DNA of 64,000 bases from Adenanthera pavonina (GCA_026686845.1 JAIVEN010000020.1:3375501-3439500); one strand, 5' to 3'. Positions 46,684 to 58,744 are shown, counted from the first letter of the stretch. Translations and numbers: made by a program. The notes: generated by a model from the sequence alone, not told the origin.

Positions 46684-47259
46684 AAATAGTGTAAGCTAAT
46701 TATTATTAATGAGCCACGACAGATAATGGGCCACAAACCCAACATACACGGATCCTTCCATATTTTAGGAATGACAGGTATGCGATGTAGGAAAAAAAAC
46801 TATTTCCAACTAAATTAGATACTGTTTTTCTGAATGACACATTTTTTTGGCCAAAAAGAAGAAACGAACGAAAAGACAAAATTTTCAGGCACGCATTAAG
46901 AAATAATCTGAATATTCTCTCTTCTTTCTGCTTAACATTTGGAGGGTTTTGGGAAGGGTGGCCTTCACAGATACATGCCAAGTTAGCATTTTAACCATGT
47001 TAATACCCAAAAAGAATAAACACATTAGCGAAACGGAATGCACCGTCTTTTCCTCGCTGCTTCAATCTTCGTGGGATAAACAACTAATCTATAGCATATT
47101 TCCTAGCAGGTTCATCTTCAATATTTTATAACAGTTATATAATTAGACTCTCTCTCTCTCCCCATATATGTGTGTGTGCGTGTGTATGATGAAATTAATT
47201 AAAGGTCCTGTGTCATTGATCCACCAAACATATTCATAGAGGTATACAGAAAATTGATC
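46684..47259. promoter_or_regulatory. Upstream region of DUF1262 pseudogene 2
   Basis: It shares TTCCTAGCAGGTTCATCTTC (47099) and ATTCATAGAGG (47232) with the upstream DNA of the intact gene, so promoter and leader were duplicated with the gene. A (TG)n-rich run is at 47169-47186. No TATA as clear as in the intact gene was seen. Confidence 0.45.
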
Positions 47260-48948
47260 ATGTACGTAACAAGGTCACTTTCTCTATACTTGAAGGACGA
47301 AGCAGCCCTGTCTCTTCCACCTCCAGTGGGTCCAAACTCTGGTTATCTTGTAATATCTGATGAAGAATCTGAGATTTTTCTGGGTTTGCGAAGGGATGAC
47401 AGAATAAGACGTCTAGCTTTCTTTCAAAACAAGGACTTCACAGTTCATGAAACTGATGAATCCTACCGCCGACTCATCTTCATTCCAGTTTTGAATCAGC
47501 CATTGTCTGCCAATCGCTACTATGTCATGTTGAGATACTGGTGGGAAAGAGGGTATATAATGAATCATATTCTCTCTCAATCTGATCTATCAAGTGCCCT
47601 ACTGAGAAACAACTTGAATTTAAGTCTTTACAGTCTGAGAAACCTTCAATTTAACTATCTATCATCAAACTTTCACCAATATACAGTTCAATTACGATCA
47701 TATGATATGACTAACCATATGATGTATATCGATCAATGTAATGATTTGTAGGAACGCTGCCAGAAGCTCACAAGAAGATGAAACATCCACCTGTTGCGGA
47801 GGAAGTTGTATTGACGATGCTCCACCACGTGCTTTGAATCCCTTTAACCCTTATCAACAATTCGAGAAAATCCAAAAGCCTCGTGATCGATTCCAAGCGA
47901 AGTCCATCGCTCCAGATGGCATTCCTCCTGGGTTCTTGAGGGATGAATGGAAGCCACACATTGAAAATATTCACTGCCACCCTTTACATGAAGTTTTAGG
48001 CCTTAACTCCTCCTTACGTTCTCGATTACCAGATTTCAATTTTTTGTCATCTGATGACCGTTCTGAACCGGTGGTTGTTGGCAAATGTTATGTTGCAAAA
48101 TTTATTACTTATTAATTTCGTGTCCAACTTGTCTCCAAGTTAAGGTCATCGCTTCTCCAGGTGAACGTAAGGTACGTAGACCTACGCTGTCTTCACATTG
48201 AGAGGTCAGGACCAAAAAAAGTTTGAAGACAAACCCGTTCATTTCTATTAATTGTGTTATATAGAAGCAAGCTCATGCCTGTTTCTCAGGATTATTGATT
48301 TATAATAGCTTTACTGGCTTGCCTTAATCTAATACTAATCACAAATTATAAAAAAGTTATGGGAAAACTCCAAGTACTTGGTACGCATAGTAAGCTTCTA
48401 CTTTTCTTTTTCTATTTGGTTCATTTGATATGTCAATTTTAACTTACAGGTACTGTCCTTTGATGTTTGTGCAGGACGAAGGGAAGAAAACAATGTTTGA
48501 TGAGATGACGCTAGAGAAAAAATGGGTTAGGGTTTTTTCAAAAGAGAATGATACTGGTGGAGAAAAAGGAGTGCATTTGGAGGTTTCTCTGTTCACACAG
48601 AAGCTGCACAAATTGCTGGAAAAAAGGACGCTTTCTGGGATGGAAAGACGTGGCCTCTGGATTTCTCTGGTTCATTAGTTCTGATGGTAGGAGAGAGAAG
48701 ATAGTAGGGCTGAGCATGGTGATTAATTGTTGAGAGAACAAAATTGGAAGAAGAAAGAGTTGAATGGGTTCTTGGAGAACTGAAAAGCTAGTAAAAGTGG
48801 AGGAGTTTGAGGGTAATGGCACCTGAAGGAAATTTTCATGTTACTTGCTGGTTGTTGAGAGCTTGGTTTTGAAGAGAAAGGATGAGAGCTTGGTGATAAC
48901 TTGTGATCCTTCAAGCACAAACATCAAGTTAGGTGTAAATGGGAGTGA
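47260..48948 (+). pseudogene. DUF1262 pseudogene 2 (lost splice donor, frameshifts in exon 3)
   Basis: Exon 1 47260-47552 (MYVTRSLSLYLKDEAALSLP, FIPVLNQPLSANRYYVM) and exon 2 47752-48087 (CCGGSCIDD, FQAKSIAPDGIPPGF, VVVGK) have exactly the lengths of the intact gene (293 and 336 bases) and open frames; intron 1 is 199 bases with GTATAT...TTGTAG borders. At the end of exon 2 the donor reads TT (48088-48089) where the intact gene has GT. Exon 3 starts at 48450 after TTACAG (YCPLMFVQDEG, DEMTLEKKWVRVFSKEN), then shifts frame near 48590 and again before 48700 and has stops in what should be WFISSDG...GLSMVI. The end GTAAATGGGAGTGA at 48948 is conserved. A truncated product from exons 1-2 is conceivable, but the DUF1262 protein is lost. 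Confidence 0.85.
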
Positions 48949-49484
48949 TGCTTGTGCATTCTTGTATGCTTGACTATCTATTTTCGTTCTCATAAACTAG
49001 ATATATTTTTTCTGTACTTTTCAAGAAGGATGAAAAATGATCTACTCTTTTCACAATTTATAAATTATGCAACTTTATTATAAACTTTATTATATGTATT
49101 GATATTGATGCTTAAAGTTTGTTGCTGAATTTATTGTATCCTTTAGGTAAGTACTCATGTGCTTTTTAATATAAGTTACTTTCAATTAACTATTTAATTG
49201 GAATCAAGGAAAATTTGTTGCATTATTAAATTTGCCTTAAAATTGATGTAGTTTTCATTTTTACTTGCAATAAATGTCACGAATTCAAATAATACATACA
49301 TTTTCTTTCTCACAAATGTTGATAATAAATAAGTGTATTTTTGGAATATAATAGTTAATAATGCTCCAGAAATTCGTTAATGCAACTTACATTTAGGATC
49401 GGGAAAAACTTCTAGAATGCAAGTTATATTTAGGATGAAAGGGAGTATTATATATCCATGAAAGTGAGAAGTAAAATTTGATTA
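48949..49484. other. Intergenic DNA, possible MITE fragment
   Basis: No gene was seen. AAAGGGAGTATTATAT near 49437 resembles the right end of a Stowaway-type MITE and two ACATTTAGGAT / ATATTTAGGAT words precede it, but I could not place a left end with confidence. Confidence 0.35.
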
Positions 49485-52128
49485 TGTAACACCCTACTCC
49501 TAAGACACCCAAAAACCAACTCCTACAGCCTTAAAAGACACAGAAAAACACAAGACAAGATTGAGCCATATAGGACCGCAGTGAGCTACAGTACCATCAC
49601 AGCCTTAGTGAGGTAGTAATGCTTGGCGTCATGGTACCCTCTGCTGATATAATATCAGCAAATGTCCGATTTTTTTATTGGACTTCCTATGCGTATAACT
49701 TCATGCTCTAACCTCCGATTAACCTGATTTTAACTCTTACAAATTAATCTCGTTCCAATCTAAGTATATACACCAGTTCCACCTCAATTCATCACCGTAT
49801 GGAAATTTTAGACATTCGTGACCAATTTGGTCACTTTTTTGCCATAAACAGGAATTTGATACCCATGAGTAATTAATGTCTGGAGACAATTCCAACAGGT
49901 TATAAGAGACATAAGAAATATGTCCAAGAAGGTTTGAACCCAAGGAAACCACTTCTCCAAGTCTTGACCTACTTGAAGCCCAACTCGAGCTAATAGGCTA
50001 TATGCCCTTTTTCACCCTGCACAGATTTGGACCCATGCCAAATGTATAAGCAAAACATATATGACCAAATGGACTCAAAGCTACAAATTCGAAGTCCGAG
50101 ACAACCGAAACACTGGGATTTGATTTGAACACCACACATCATTACTAACACATAGCTGTCATTCATTACTCCATTAACATTACCATAGGCCCATTAACAT
50201 ACCATGGCTATACACATAATCAATAGAGTATAAAAAGGGGGTCACACAATAGTCACACCCCTGGATATACATACACCAAGATACATAGTATCATACATTC
50301 ACAAAAGTGGTGTTGTACTGGAATTAAAGGAATCACAAAGACATAGGGAACATAGTCCCCAACACCCACAAGTACACTCTCAATCCTCTTTGTCCAAGCC
50401 TTCCTTGTCTTTACTAAAGCTAGTTCCTTCACATGAAATTGTTAGCCACAGGATGAGATATACATCCCAGTAAACACATATATACACATAGTCATACTTT
50501 CATACTAATAACAGATATAATTTATTACCAATGGTATATGCATGATATGCAGACATCAATCCAATCAATACACGACTAGAATCATGAGCTAATTATCATG
50601 ATAAGGTAACCTTAACCAATAGCCCCTTTCCAACAACCCGTAACAGTCGATTATGGGGTCACCACCCAGCTTACCTCCCAATGGTTATGACCCGACCAAA
50701 GGTCATTGCATCAAATGTGGAACTATGGCTCTTCTTCCCCGAAACCACTCGAATTAGTGGCTATTTAAAGAAGGTGTACCCTAATTCACTGCCACCCGAG
50801 TCTCCCGACCATAGAATGACTATTTAGTGACTGGAATATACATAAACCGCACCACATGAACATAAGTTTCGTGTGCTATTTAGTAGATTGGCATACCACG
50901 TGATATATAAAGCATCGTCACTCAAACCATATACCCCAATAATGTACACAATGTGACAATACCTAATATATGCTAACATGTCAACATATATCACTTTTTA
51001 ATGTGCTAGCATGTCATATGAAGGTATACAATAAATAGTGAGGTGTATAATCATCATTTCATATCAATAATAATCACGGTTTATATATATCATAATTATT
51101 AACATCATATTGTCATTTTCATCATACAATGAGATAAGGACAGACAACTTATTAGCCGTATAGCTGCACATATCATGATATTAATATGATCAACCATAAC
51201 CGAGCTATAAGACATATCATGTTATGGAAAGGTAAAACATATATATAAAGTGTTTATATCATGATATGAAAATGAATGACCATATATTACAAACATAGAA
51301 AGAAAACCCCGATTACCTCAATCATCTGACCCATTTGACACCTTAGTAGGCTAATGGAGCAACCACAAATAATCTGATGCCTTCCCGAACACAAACTGCA
51401 AGGGATCATAATTTAGTCAACAAACAACCTACATAACATCAATTCCCCATTACTGTTACAATTCCTCAACCATTAACATACATATTTACCAACTTGAACG
51501 TAAACTGAATGGAAACAAAACTTCATTAAACAAATTCAAGCATCAAAACACTCTAAACAACTCTTAGAATCATAATCATACTTCCCCAAGTTTGGGCTCC
51601 CAAATATGTCAACATTTGAGGGTTAAGGTTTGAGAGATATACCACTTAAACATCATAAAACCAACATCCAACTCATGAAAACATCTAACAACACCTCTAG
51701 ATCTCATTTATACACAATTTAATTGGTGGAAACTTACCTAAGTCAGAACCCTAACCAAATCCATGAAAAATTTTCTATAAAACTTGAAGAAAAATGCAAA
51801 GGAGAGTTAAGGGAAGACTTACCAACAAGATTTGAACTTCCAAATTCCAGAAATCGAACCCCCAAGGCTGGAAAAATCAATAGCAAAGCATGTCGTTTAT
51901 CCTCCATTTTCTCTACCTTCTAGCGACTGATTCAGCATCGCTCACCGTGATGCCACTTAAGTTCACCGTTGCATCAATGGCTACTGTCTCTCGATAGCCA
52001 TGGTGCTAGGTCATTCTATCTTGTTCCTCCCTTTGTCTCAATTCTGACCCTTCCTCTTGTCCTAGCTCCCTCTAATCCTATACCAATTATCAATAATCAT
52101 TTTAGGATTAGTATTCAGGGTCATTACA
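49485..52128 (-). mobile_element. Solo Gypsy LTR (diverged member of the same family)
   Basis: The LTR starts TGTAACACCCTACTCCTAAG at 49485 and ends GGGTCATTACA at 52128. The internal order of blocks (CCGCAGTGAGCTACAGTACC, ATGGAAATTTTAGAC, CCACCACCC-type stretch, ATCATGATATG stretch) parallels the other family LTRs but with more divergence. GATTA precedes it and AATTA follows: a target duplication with one mismatch. Length is 2644 bp. No internal region is present. Confidence 0.75.
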
Positions 52129-52535
52129 AATTATCTTAGGATTTTAAAGGTAACATGTGTGTGTAAGTTAGTGGATCATTGCACCAAATCATCTAACATG
52201 AGAAGAGGTATTTAGTATTCTACTGCTTAAATAATTTGTAGATAATTTTCATGTATTGATTATGTTAAAATAATGGACCAAGGACCTATAGAACTAACTC
52301 ACAAAGGGCAGTGCAACAATTTTGCAAAACTCATTAAAAGATAGAAACTGATTAACTCGACAATGACTCCTCTATCACATCTACATATTTTAGTTAGATG
52401 GAGACACCTTACCGGCAACAAATAATTTCTTTTATGAGATGTGTGTTTGAAAACTTATTTTTCCATGATACAAGCAATCTATAGTAGCCATATTCATCTA
52501 AACATTCTTATTTCCTGCACTATAATAATTTTGTA
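52129..52535. other. Intergenic stretch, nothing recognised
   Basis: AT-rich DNA between the solo LTR and a MITE; no gene or repeat was recognised. Confidence 0.4.
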
Positions 52536-52776
52536 CTTCCCCCATCTCGAATATAAAAAATAAATACCTATTTTATATATATCAAAGAAAACTATTAAAA
52601 GTAGTTATGATTATTAAATACGTCACAAATGAAATTTTTTTCATAAATACCCCTATTTAATTAGTTAAGGAATAGTATAGGATAAAATTAAATTACTAAA
52701 TAATCTACATCTTTATCTTATATTTTGGACCAAAACATGTCCCCTCTAAAATCCCTTATATTTGAAACCGGAGGGC
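52536..52776. mobile_element. Stowaway-like MITE
   Basis: The left end CTTCCCCCATCTCGAATATA and inverted right end GCCCTCCGGTTTCAAATATA form an imperfect TIR, with TA on both sides (52534-52535, 52777-52778). The interior is ~200 bp of AT-rich sequence without coding capacity. CTCCCTCCGT-type ends and a TA target define Stowaway elements. Confidence 0.7.
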
Positions 52777-52778
52777 TA

Positions 52779-53219
52779 TACAATAACTGTTTGAAAATGG
52801 AATAAGTTATGGAGATTAATTATATCTTATCTATTAATGCACATGATTGAAATTTTCAGCCACACGTACAGACTAAAATTGAGAAGAATACAAATGGACT
52901 TCACAAGAGTCATCACATTGGAACATTAATACGTTGACGCTCTTGTTTGTGACTACTACCATTTAGATTTTTTTCCATGACAGAAAATGCATCATTGTCT
53001 CTTGTTCGCTGCTTCAATATTCTTCATAAATATAAACATCTATGTATTGTATAGCATATTCATCTTGAATATTTTATTATAATTAGTTAGATTTACACAC
53101 ACACATATATATATACAAGCAGATTAATGCGCACATCTCAATGATCCACCAAAAAATTTCAAAGAGCTAGTGATATAGAAAACAGAGAGATTCATTAAGA
53201 GATCATCAAATATTTATCG
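52779..53219. other. Upstream region of DUF1262 pseudogene 3
   Basis: It shares TGATCCACCAAA (53140) with the leader of pseudogene 2 (47217). A (CA/TA)n run is at 53095-53115. No coding sequence was seen. Confidence 0.4.
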
Positions 53220-55766
53220 ATGTAACATGGCCTCTTTCTCTATTCTTGAAGGACCAAGCTGCTCTTTCTCTTCCACCTCCTGAAGGTCCAAACTTTGGTT
53301 TTCTTGTGATCTCCAATGAAGAAACAGAGACTCGTTTAGGTGTTCAAAAAGATCAAAGAATAAGGATCCTTCCTTTCCCTCAGAATATGTACCTAAGATT
53401 TTCAGATCCTGATGATGGCTGCAATATCATGTTCGTTCCAGTGTTGAACCAACGATTATCTGCAAATTGCTACTATCCTACATGGACAGTAGGACTAGAT
53501 AACGGGTATGACTTAATTCATTAAGGTGCCGATCAGTTTTAGTCTCTTTATTTAGATTAGTCATTGCTGTGCTGATCGGGAATCTCTAAACTAATTTCGA
53601 AATATAAATCAATTTATTACTTGCCTTTAGGGGTAATAGATTAACGGTTGGTTTGGATGAATTTAGAAGATCTCATGTGTATGATGATCTTGTAAAACGT
53701 GAAATTATTTGAATTTGAAATATAGAATCAATTTATATTGATTTTTAGATGTGATTTATCTAATTAGGTTTGGGTGGATTGATTTGTTTGACCTTTACAT
53801 GTGATGCATTAATGATTAAGGAGAAATGTGAAGAAGTATACTTTTTATTTTTTTTTAAATATTTTTTATTATATATATATATATATTAAAAAACCTATAA
53901 GAATTTATACTATTCTTTAATTATTAAAAGTGCAACTTGTATTAAACTCTAACTAATGCATGAGACTGATCACAAATTGGGGGAAAAAAGTATAAGCAAA
54001 TATATATTTAACCAAAAAATAAAAGACCAAATAGATGTGTCAAAAGCTTTCCCGAACCCTAATATAGATAATTTGCAGAGAAATAATCACAAATCACAAA
54101 GTTTTTGGTTCAATGCCTTCTCGTCCACTAAACATTTATCAACAATTTGAGATAATCCAAAAGAGTGGTCATGGTGATCACTTCGAAGCCAAGTCCATTA
54201 CCACGCTGATGGCAGAACTAGTAGGTTCTTGAGGAAGGAATGGAAGTTATACTACCGTACTCCTCGTGATAGTTTAAAAGAATCTTTAGGTCTAAACTCC
54301 TCCTTAACGTGCTCAATTGCCAGATTCCAGCATTTCCTCGTCTAGTGAATATTCTTCTCAACCAGTGGTTGTTGGAAAATGGTCAGTATGAATTTTATCT
54401 CTTAGTTCATTTGCTTGGTTCACAAAATTTGGTAGGAAGGGAGAATTTTCCCTCCTTTTTTATTCTAAACCAAATGAGGGAGAACTTTTTCTCCCCTCCT
54501 TAGATGGGAAGTGGAGGAGGGGAGTAAATTTTTCCCTTTTTTGGTTTGGAAAATATGTAAAATGAAAAAGTTTCCCTTTCCTCCATTCTCCAAATCCCTC
54601 AAATCAAATGGGGAGTAAGACTCATTAATAACATTATTTGAGTTTACATTTTTTAATAGGTATCATCCTTTCATGTTCATGAAAGAACATGGAAAGAAAG
54701 TAAAGGAAACGATGACAACACTATTCTATGAGATGACACTTGAACAAAGATGGGCTAGGGTTTTCTCAAAGGAAAATGGTAACATGGGAGAAAATGGAGT
54801 GCTTTTGGAGGTTGAGGTTCAAATAGAAGCTACAAAAATTGCAAGAACAAAGGATGCAATTTGGAATATTAACAAGACAAATGAAATATTTTGGAATGAC
54901 AAAGATGATGTGAGCAGTAATAGAGTTATGTGGTTTACTAGTTACAATGGTGATAAGAAGAAGAAAGAGAAAATAGGGTTGAGTATGGCTGTAGTTGACA
55001 GAATGAAGTGGAAGCAAGAAAGAGCTAGTGGGTTGGTGGGAATCAAAGGATACTTAGGGCCCGTTTGGTTCATTTCTAAGACCTTGGAATGAGTAGAAAT
55101 ATGATCCCCATTCCCAATGTTAAAAGGTTGTTTGCCATTTTCTAGTTAGAATCCCTATTCCCAAGAGTCCTCTATTCTTGTATTTTATGAAATTAGGACA
55201 ACCAACTTCAACCTTGTCCGTCCCAATTCCAACCTAAAAGAATCCACCTTTAAACCATCATACCCTTCCTCTTTTTCTTTTTCCTCACCATTCTTTTTCT
55301 TTTGCCATTCTTCCTCCTTTCTCGTCCCTGAAATATATATTTATCATCGGAAGGGGCTAGAGATATATGCATTTCCAATTCCTTTGCCAATCACCATCAT
55401 TTGGTTCCTTAGTCCTCACACTGTCACACCATTGCCAATTTCACCCTCAGTCCTAACACGCAAATCTATTGCCGATTTCACTAATTTCATACCAGATTTG
55501 TCGCTCCCACCTTCACACACATCATCTTGTTCACCCAACGTTCACAAGCAAATCTATCACATATTATCTACCTTCCCTTTTTTATTTTGATTGTTGTCGA
55601 GATCTAGTGTTGTAGTGCTCTTGTTAAAATCATTTGATTCTGGTTGTTTTGATTTTGATTTTTTTTACAGGGTTTTGGTTTGATTTTGGCACCATGATGA
55701 TGAGAATAAAGAAAGAGAAAAATGAAGGAGGGGAAGAGTAAATATTCTTTGTGTAAGGATAATTTG

Positions 55767-57011
55767 CACTACACCAAAAATAACTTTTGGTGACACTTAA
55801 TAGTTCACAGTTATAGGGAAAAATGCTAACAAAAATGAGGTGGAAGCTTTTGTTGGCGGTTCCAAAAATAACTGCCAATAAAGTCTGGACTTTTGTTGGT
55901 GGTTATTTTTTAAACTGCTAACAAAAGTTTTCTCTTCCTAAAATTGCAAGCTTGAGCTTTTATTTTAAAAAACACATGTCATGAATTACAATTCTCAACC
56001 TTTGATAAAAGAAATCCAATGGCCCATCTTTCTCCTTTCTCTTTGTTTCTCTCCACTTTTGTCCAGGGTAAACTTCAGCTCTCGCATCTCTTACTCTTAA
56101 ACTCTCTCACCTCTCGATAACAATCTCGTGACCTCTCCTTCCAGATTTAATGACCTTGCTATTCTTGATCTCGGCGATGATCTCATGACAGTCTCTACTC
56201 AAAACATTTGCTACCTCTCCTTCCATATTCGATGACCCTATTGTTCTTGATCTTGGCAATGATCTTGACTCAAAGCCTTTGCTACCTCTCCTTCTAGATT
56301 CAATGACTCTGTTGTTCTTGATCTCAGCTACAATCTCAACCATTCGGGAGTTCGAAACGAAGAGGAAGCTTCCACAAGATATGTAAAGGATGGAGGCATT
56401 GGGCTATGGCGTCAGTGAGCTTGAAGAAAGAACCCTTTCTCACTTCCTCCATTTATTTCTTTTTTCTTTGTAAAATTATGTCTCTCAACATCGTTTATTC
56501 TTCTATCTCCTTTTGCAAAAGAAATTTAGTGAGGATGAACAACCACCAAAACGTGGGTCTATGGTGTCATTCATTTGGTCTTTGTTGATCTACAAAGAGG
56601 AGCGATTATGTGAATAATATCTTTGTGAGTCGATCCAGATCTATTTACTTTCCCCAATTCTTCTTCTTTTTCATGGTTAAATTAGAATCATTTTTTTAGT
56701 GCTATGATTTTCAAAAAATTTAATGAGATCAAACTGAAACTTCCATTGTACGTTTTTTGCTTCTAGATGATTTTGAATTACTTGTCCTGGATGATTGTGG
56801 GATGATTGTAGATGGGATTAGTATATTTTTTTTAAAAAATGCCCTTTCTTGGCGATTACTTTGTAGAATTGTTAACAAATGTCTATTTTTTTTGGTGGTT
56901 GATAACTGCCAACAAAAACTATCCCTTTTCTTGGCGCTAAATATTTGACAGTTCAAAACCATCCAAAAAGGATAAACATAACCGCCAAAAAAACCTATTT
57001 TCGGTGTAGTG
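55767..57011. mobile_element. Non-autonomous CACTA element nested in the Harbinger-like insert
   Basis: It starts CACTACACCAAAAATA and ends TATTTTCGGTGTAGTG, a 16-bp TIR with one mismatch. TTG at 55764-55766 is repeated at 57012-57014, the 3-bp target duplication of CACTA elements. Subterminal units of the type TTGTTGGCGGTT / AACTGCCAACAAAA lie inside both ends. Length is 1245 bp with no transposase. The terminus CACTAC.CCAAAAA and the GGCGGTT units resemble CACTA remnant B at 18502, so the two may share a transposase family. Low-complexity TCTCGATCT-type sequence (56100-56340) shows internal direct repeats. Confidence 0.9.
56098..56345. repeat. Short direct repeats inside the nested CACTA element
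   Basis: CTTGATCTCGGCGATGATCTC-like units (words TGTTCTTGATCT, GCTACCTCTCCTTC, GATTCAATGAC) recur about three times with a spacing near 70-80 bp. The unit has no homology to the element ends. It is likely captured or amplified filler. Confidence 0.55.
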
Positions 57012-57468
57012 TTGGTTTGTTTATATTTATTTTGTTTAATCAAATTAAAAAAATTAATTTCTTTTCCATTTTCTCAATATCATACCAAATAAATTGATGG
57101 TGATCATTATTCATTTTATTCCATTCCCAGCCATTTCATTATATTCTATTCCCATATTTTTTAGGAACCAAATTGGCTCTTCCCCTCCATTTGGATGAAG
57201 CGAAAATAGGGGGGAGAAAACAAGAAGGAACCTAGACATCCCCTTGTCTAGATTCTTCCTTATTTTCCCTCTTAGTATTCATGTCCCTTAATTTTCTCTC
57301 CATTTCAAACAAAGCCTTAAAGTGGAAGAGTTTGGAGGTAAGGGCTTGTGGAGAAAATTTAGCTATTACTTGCTGGTGGAGACTTTTGTTTTGAAGAGGA
57401 AATATGGAAGCTTGGTGCTTGCTTGTGATTATAAGCATGTACACCAACTTTGGTGCAAATGGGAGTGA

Positions 57469-57850
57469 CACTTATTGCTTTGTGTCCATTTCATTTTGCT
57501 ATTAAATTAAACCTTATTTTTATATCAGGCCCATGGAAAAAAAAATCTTTTCATACTTTCTTTTATGTAATATTAATAATTGGTTTTGATTGTTCTCATT
57601 CCATTATGCAAATTAAGTACCATTTTTCATATAATACCTATATCAGATATACCAAATTTTAATATGCCAAAAAAGAATAACTTAAATTACCCTTGTATTG
57701 CATGCGATTTTTCTTTCGGCCAAGCACTGCACAAGATACTTGAACTTTTTAAAAACACAAAAGTAAAATATACATAATATAAAATAAAATGTGAATCTCA
57801 TAGAAGAAATTAAATTAAAATGTGAAAAGATCTAATAATCATATAATCTT
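57469..57850. other. 3' flank of DUF1262 pseudogene 3
   Basis: The first ~100 bp is the former 3' UTR of the pseudogene. No other gene or element was recognised before the direct repeat that precedes the copia element. Confidence 0.4.
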
Positions 57851-57918
57851 ATGCAAATGTTAACACATAATCAAATCAGTAGCTCCAACCTAAATTTTTC
57901 TCCTAAACCATATGCAAA
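57851..57918 (+). repeat. 68-bp direct repeat, left of the copia element
   Basis: The unit starts ATGCAAATGTTAACAC and ends ACCATATGCAAA. An almost identical unit lies at 62833-62901, just beyond the other LTR. Both are bounded by ATGCAAA words. Confidence 0.85.
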
Positions 57919-58071
57919 TCAAGAGGAAAGATATTTGGAGAAAAGTTGTGTATATTACAGAATGAGTCCGAATACAAATATATATAGAAAGAATATAACC
58001 GTATAATAAAAGGTAATAAATATAAGCGAATAATTACAATAATTACAAATCAGAATCATATCAAATCAACA
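57919..58071 (-). mobile_element. 3' LTR of the copia element
   Basis: On the minus strand it begins TGTTGATTTGATATGATT after the polypurine tract. At its outer end the TTGAGAGGAAAG of the right LTR reads TCAAGAGGAAAG and the terminal TGTGAGAGAAA is missing, so the outermost ~12 bp have been lost or overwritten by the flanking repeat. Confidence 0.85.
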
Positions 58072-58744
58072 CCCCCCTTAAAACTCAAGATGCATTAAAA
58101 TCAAACATCTTGAGTTTGTTAACTAAAATATGAAACCAGCCTAGATTATGAGACTTGGTAAACAAGTCAATAGGTTGATTAGCAGTTTGAATGGGAAGTA
58201 ATCTGAGGGTACCACAAAGAACATGATGTTGAGCAAAATGACAGTCAATTTCAATATGTTTGGTCCGCTCATGAAACACATCATTATGAGTGATCTGTCT
58301 GGCACTCTGACTGTCACAATAGAGCTCAGTGGAAGAGTCTTGAGCTACACCCATATCAGCAAGAAACCAACGAAGCCAAAGTAACTCAGATGTAGTGTCA
58401 GCCAAGGCTCGATATTCAGACTCAGTGCTGGAACGAGAAGCTAAAGTCCATTTCTTACTTCGCCAAGAGATCAGTGAATCATCGAGGAAGATACAAAATC
58501 TAGTAGTAAATCTACAATTAGAGTGATCACTACCCCAATCTGGATCAGAGAAAGCTCGTAGAACTAGCAAAGAGTTCACAGAAAAGTGCAAACCATGAGA
58601 TAGAGTGCCTTTGACATATCGAAGAATACGAAGGATCGCGGCATAGTGGGTAGTGCGAGGAGACTGCATAAATTGACTGACAATGTGCACAGCATAGGCA
58701 ATGTCCGGTCTAGTCACAGTGAGATAAATAAGACTCCCAACCAA
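58072..58744 (-). pseudogene. copia RNase H region and polypurine tract
   Basis: MVGSLIYLTVTRPDIAYAV opens the region between RT and RNase H, followed by HGLHFS, FSDPDWGSDHSNCRFTT, FLDDSLISWRSKKW, SRSSTESEYRALADTTSE, LYCDSQSARQITHN and HERTKHIEIDCHF, the standard copia RNase H motifs. The piece is open for 219 codons, the longest retroelement frame in the window, and ends near the AAGGGGGG tract that precedes the LTR. RNase H removes the genomic RNA during reverse transcription. Confidence 0.9.

Larger units (their letters stand above)
55057..57316. mobile_element. PIF/Harbinger-like element inside exon 3 of DUF1262 pseudogene 3
   Basis: The insert begins GGGCCCGTTTGGTTC and ends GAAACAAAGCC-like (CAAACAAAGCC); the inverted end GGCTTTGTTTG matches the start imperfectly. 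TTA at 55054-55056 is repeated at 57317-57319, the target duplication of Tourist/Harbinger elements. It is about 1.0 kb without the nested CACTA. Deleting it joins GTGGGAATCAAAGG to GTGGAAGAGTTTGG as in the intact paralogue. No transposase is present, so it is non-autonomous. Confidence 0.7.
53220..57468 (+). pseudogene. DUF1262 pseudogene 3 (start lost, exon 2 decayed, exon 3 split by a transposon)
   Basis: The expected start reads ATG TAA at 53220-53225 because about four bases are missing after ATGTA relative to the intact copy. Exon 1 otherwise continues in frame to 53505 (KDQAALSLPPPEGPNFGFLV, FVPVLNQRLSANCYY). Exon 2 remains lie at about 54060-54379 (NIYQQFEIIQK, FEAKSI, QPVVVGKW) with several frameshifts. 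Exon 3 starts at 54661 after TAATAG (YHPFMFMKEHGKK, FYEMTLEQRWARVFSKENG, VMWFTSYNGDKKKK, GLSMAVVDRMKW) and carries a local expansion (IWNINKTNEIFWNDKDD) compared with the intact gene. It is interrupted by the insert at 55057-57316 and resumes at 57317 (KVEEFGGKGLWRKFSYYLLV) to TGA 57466-57468. Confidence 0.85.

Noticed and set aside
54430..54620. Purine/pyrimidine-rich patch in intron 2 of DUF1262 pseudogene 3 as a MITE
   Set aside because: It resembles patches at 57185-57300 and 63160-63290, but no consistent TIR or TSD could be placed by eye.
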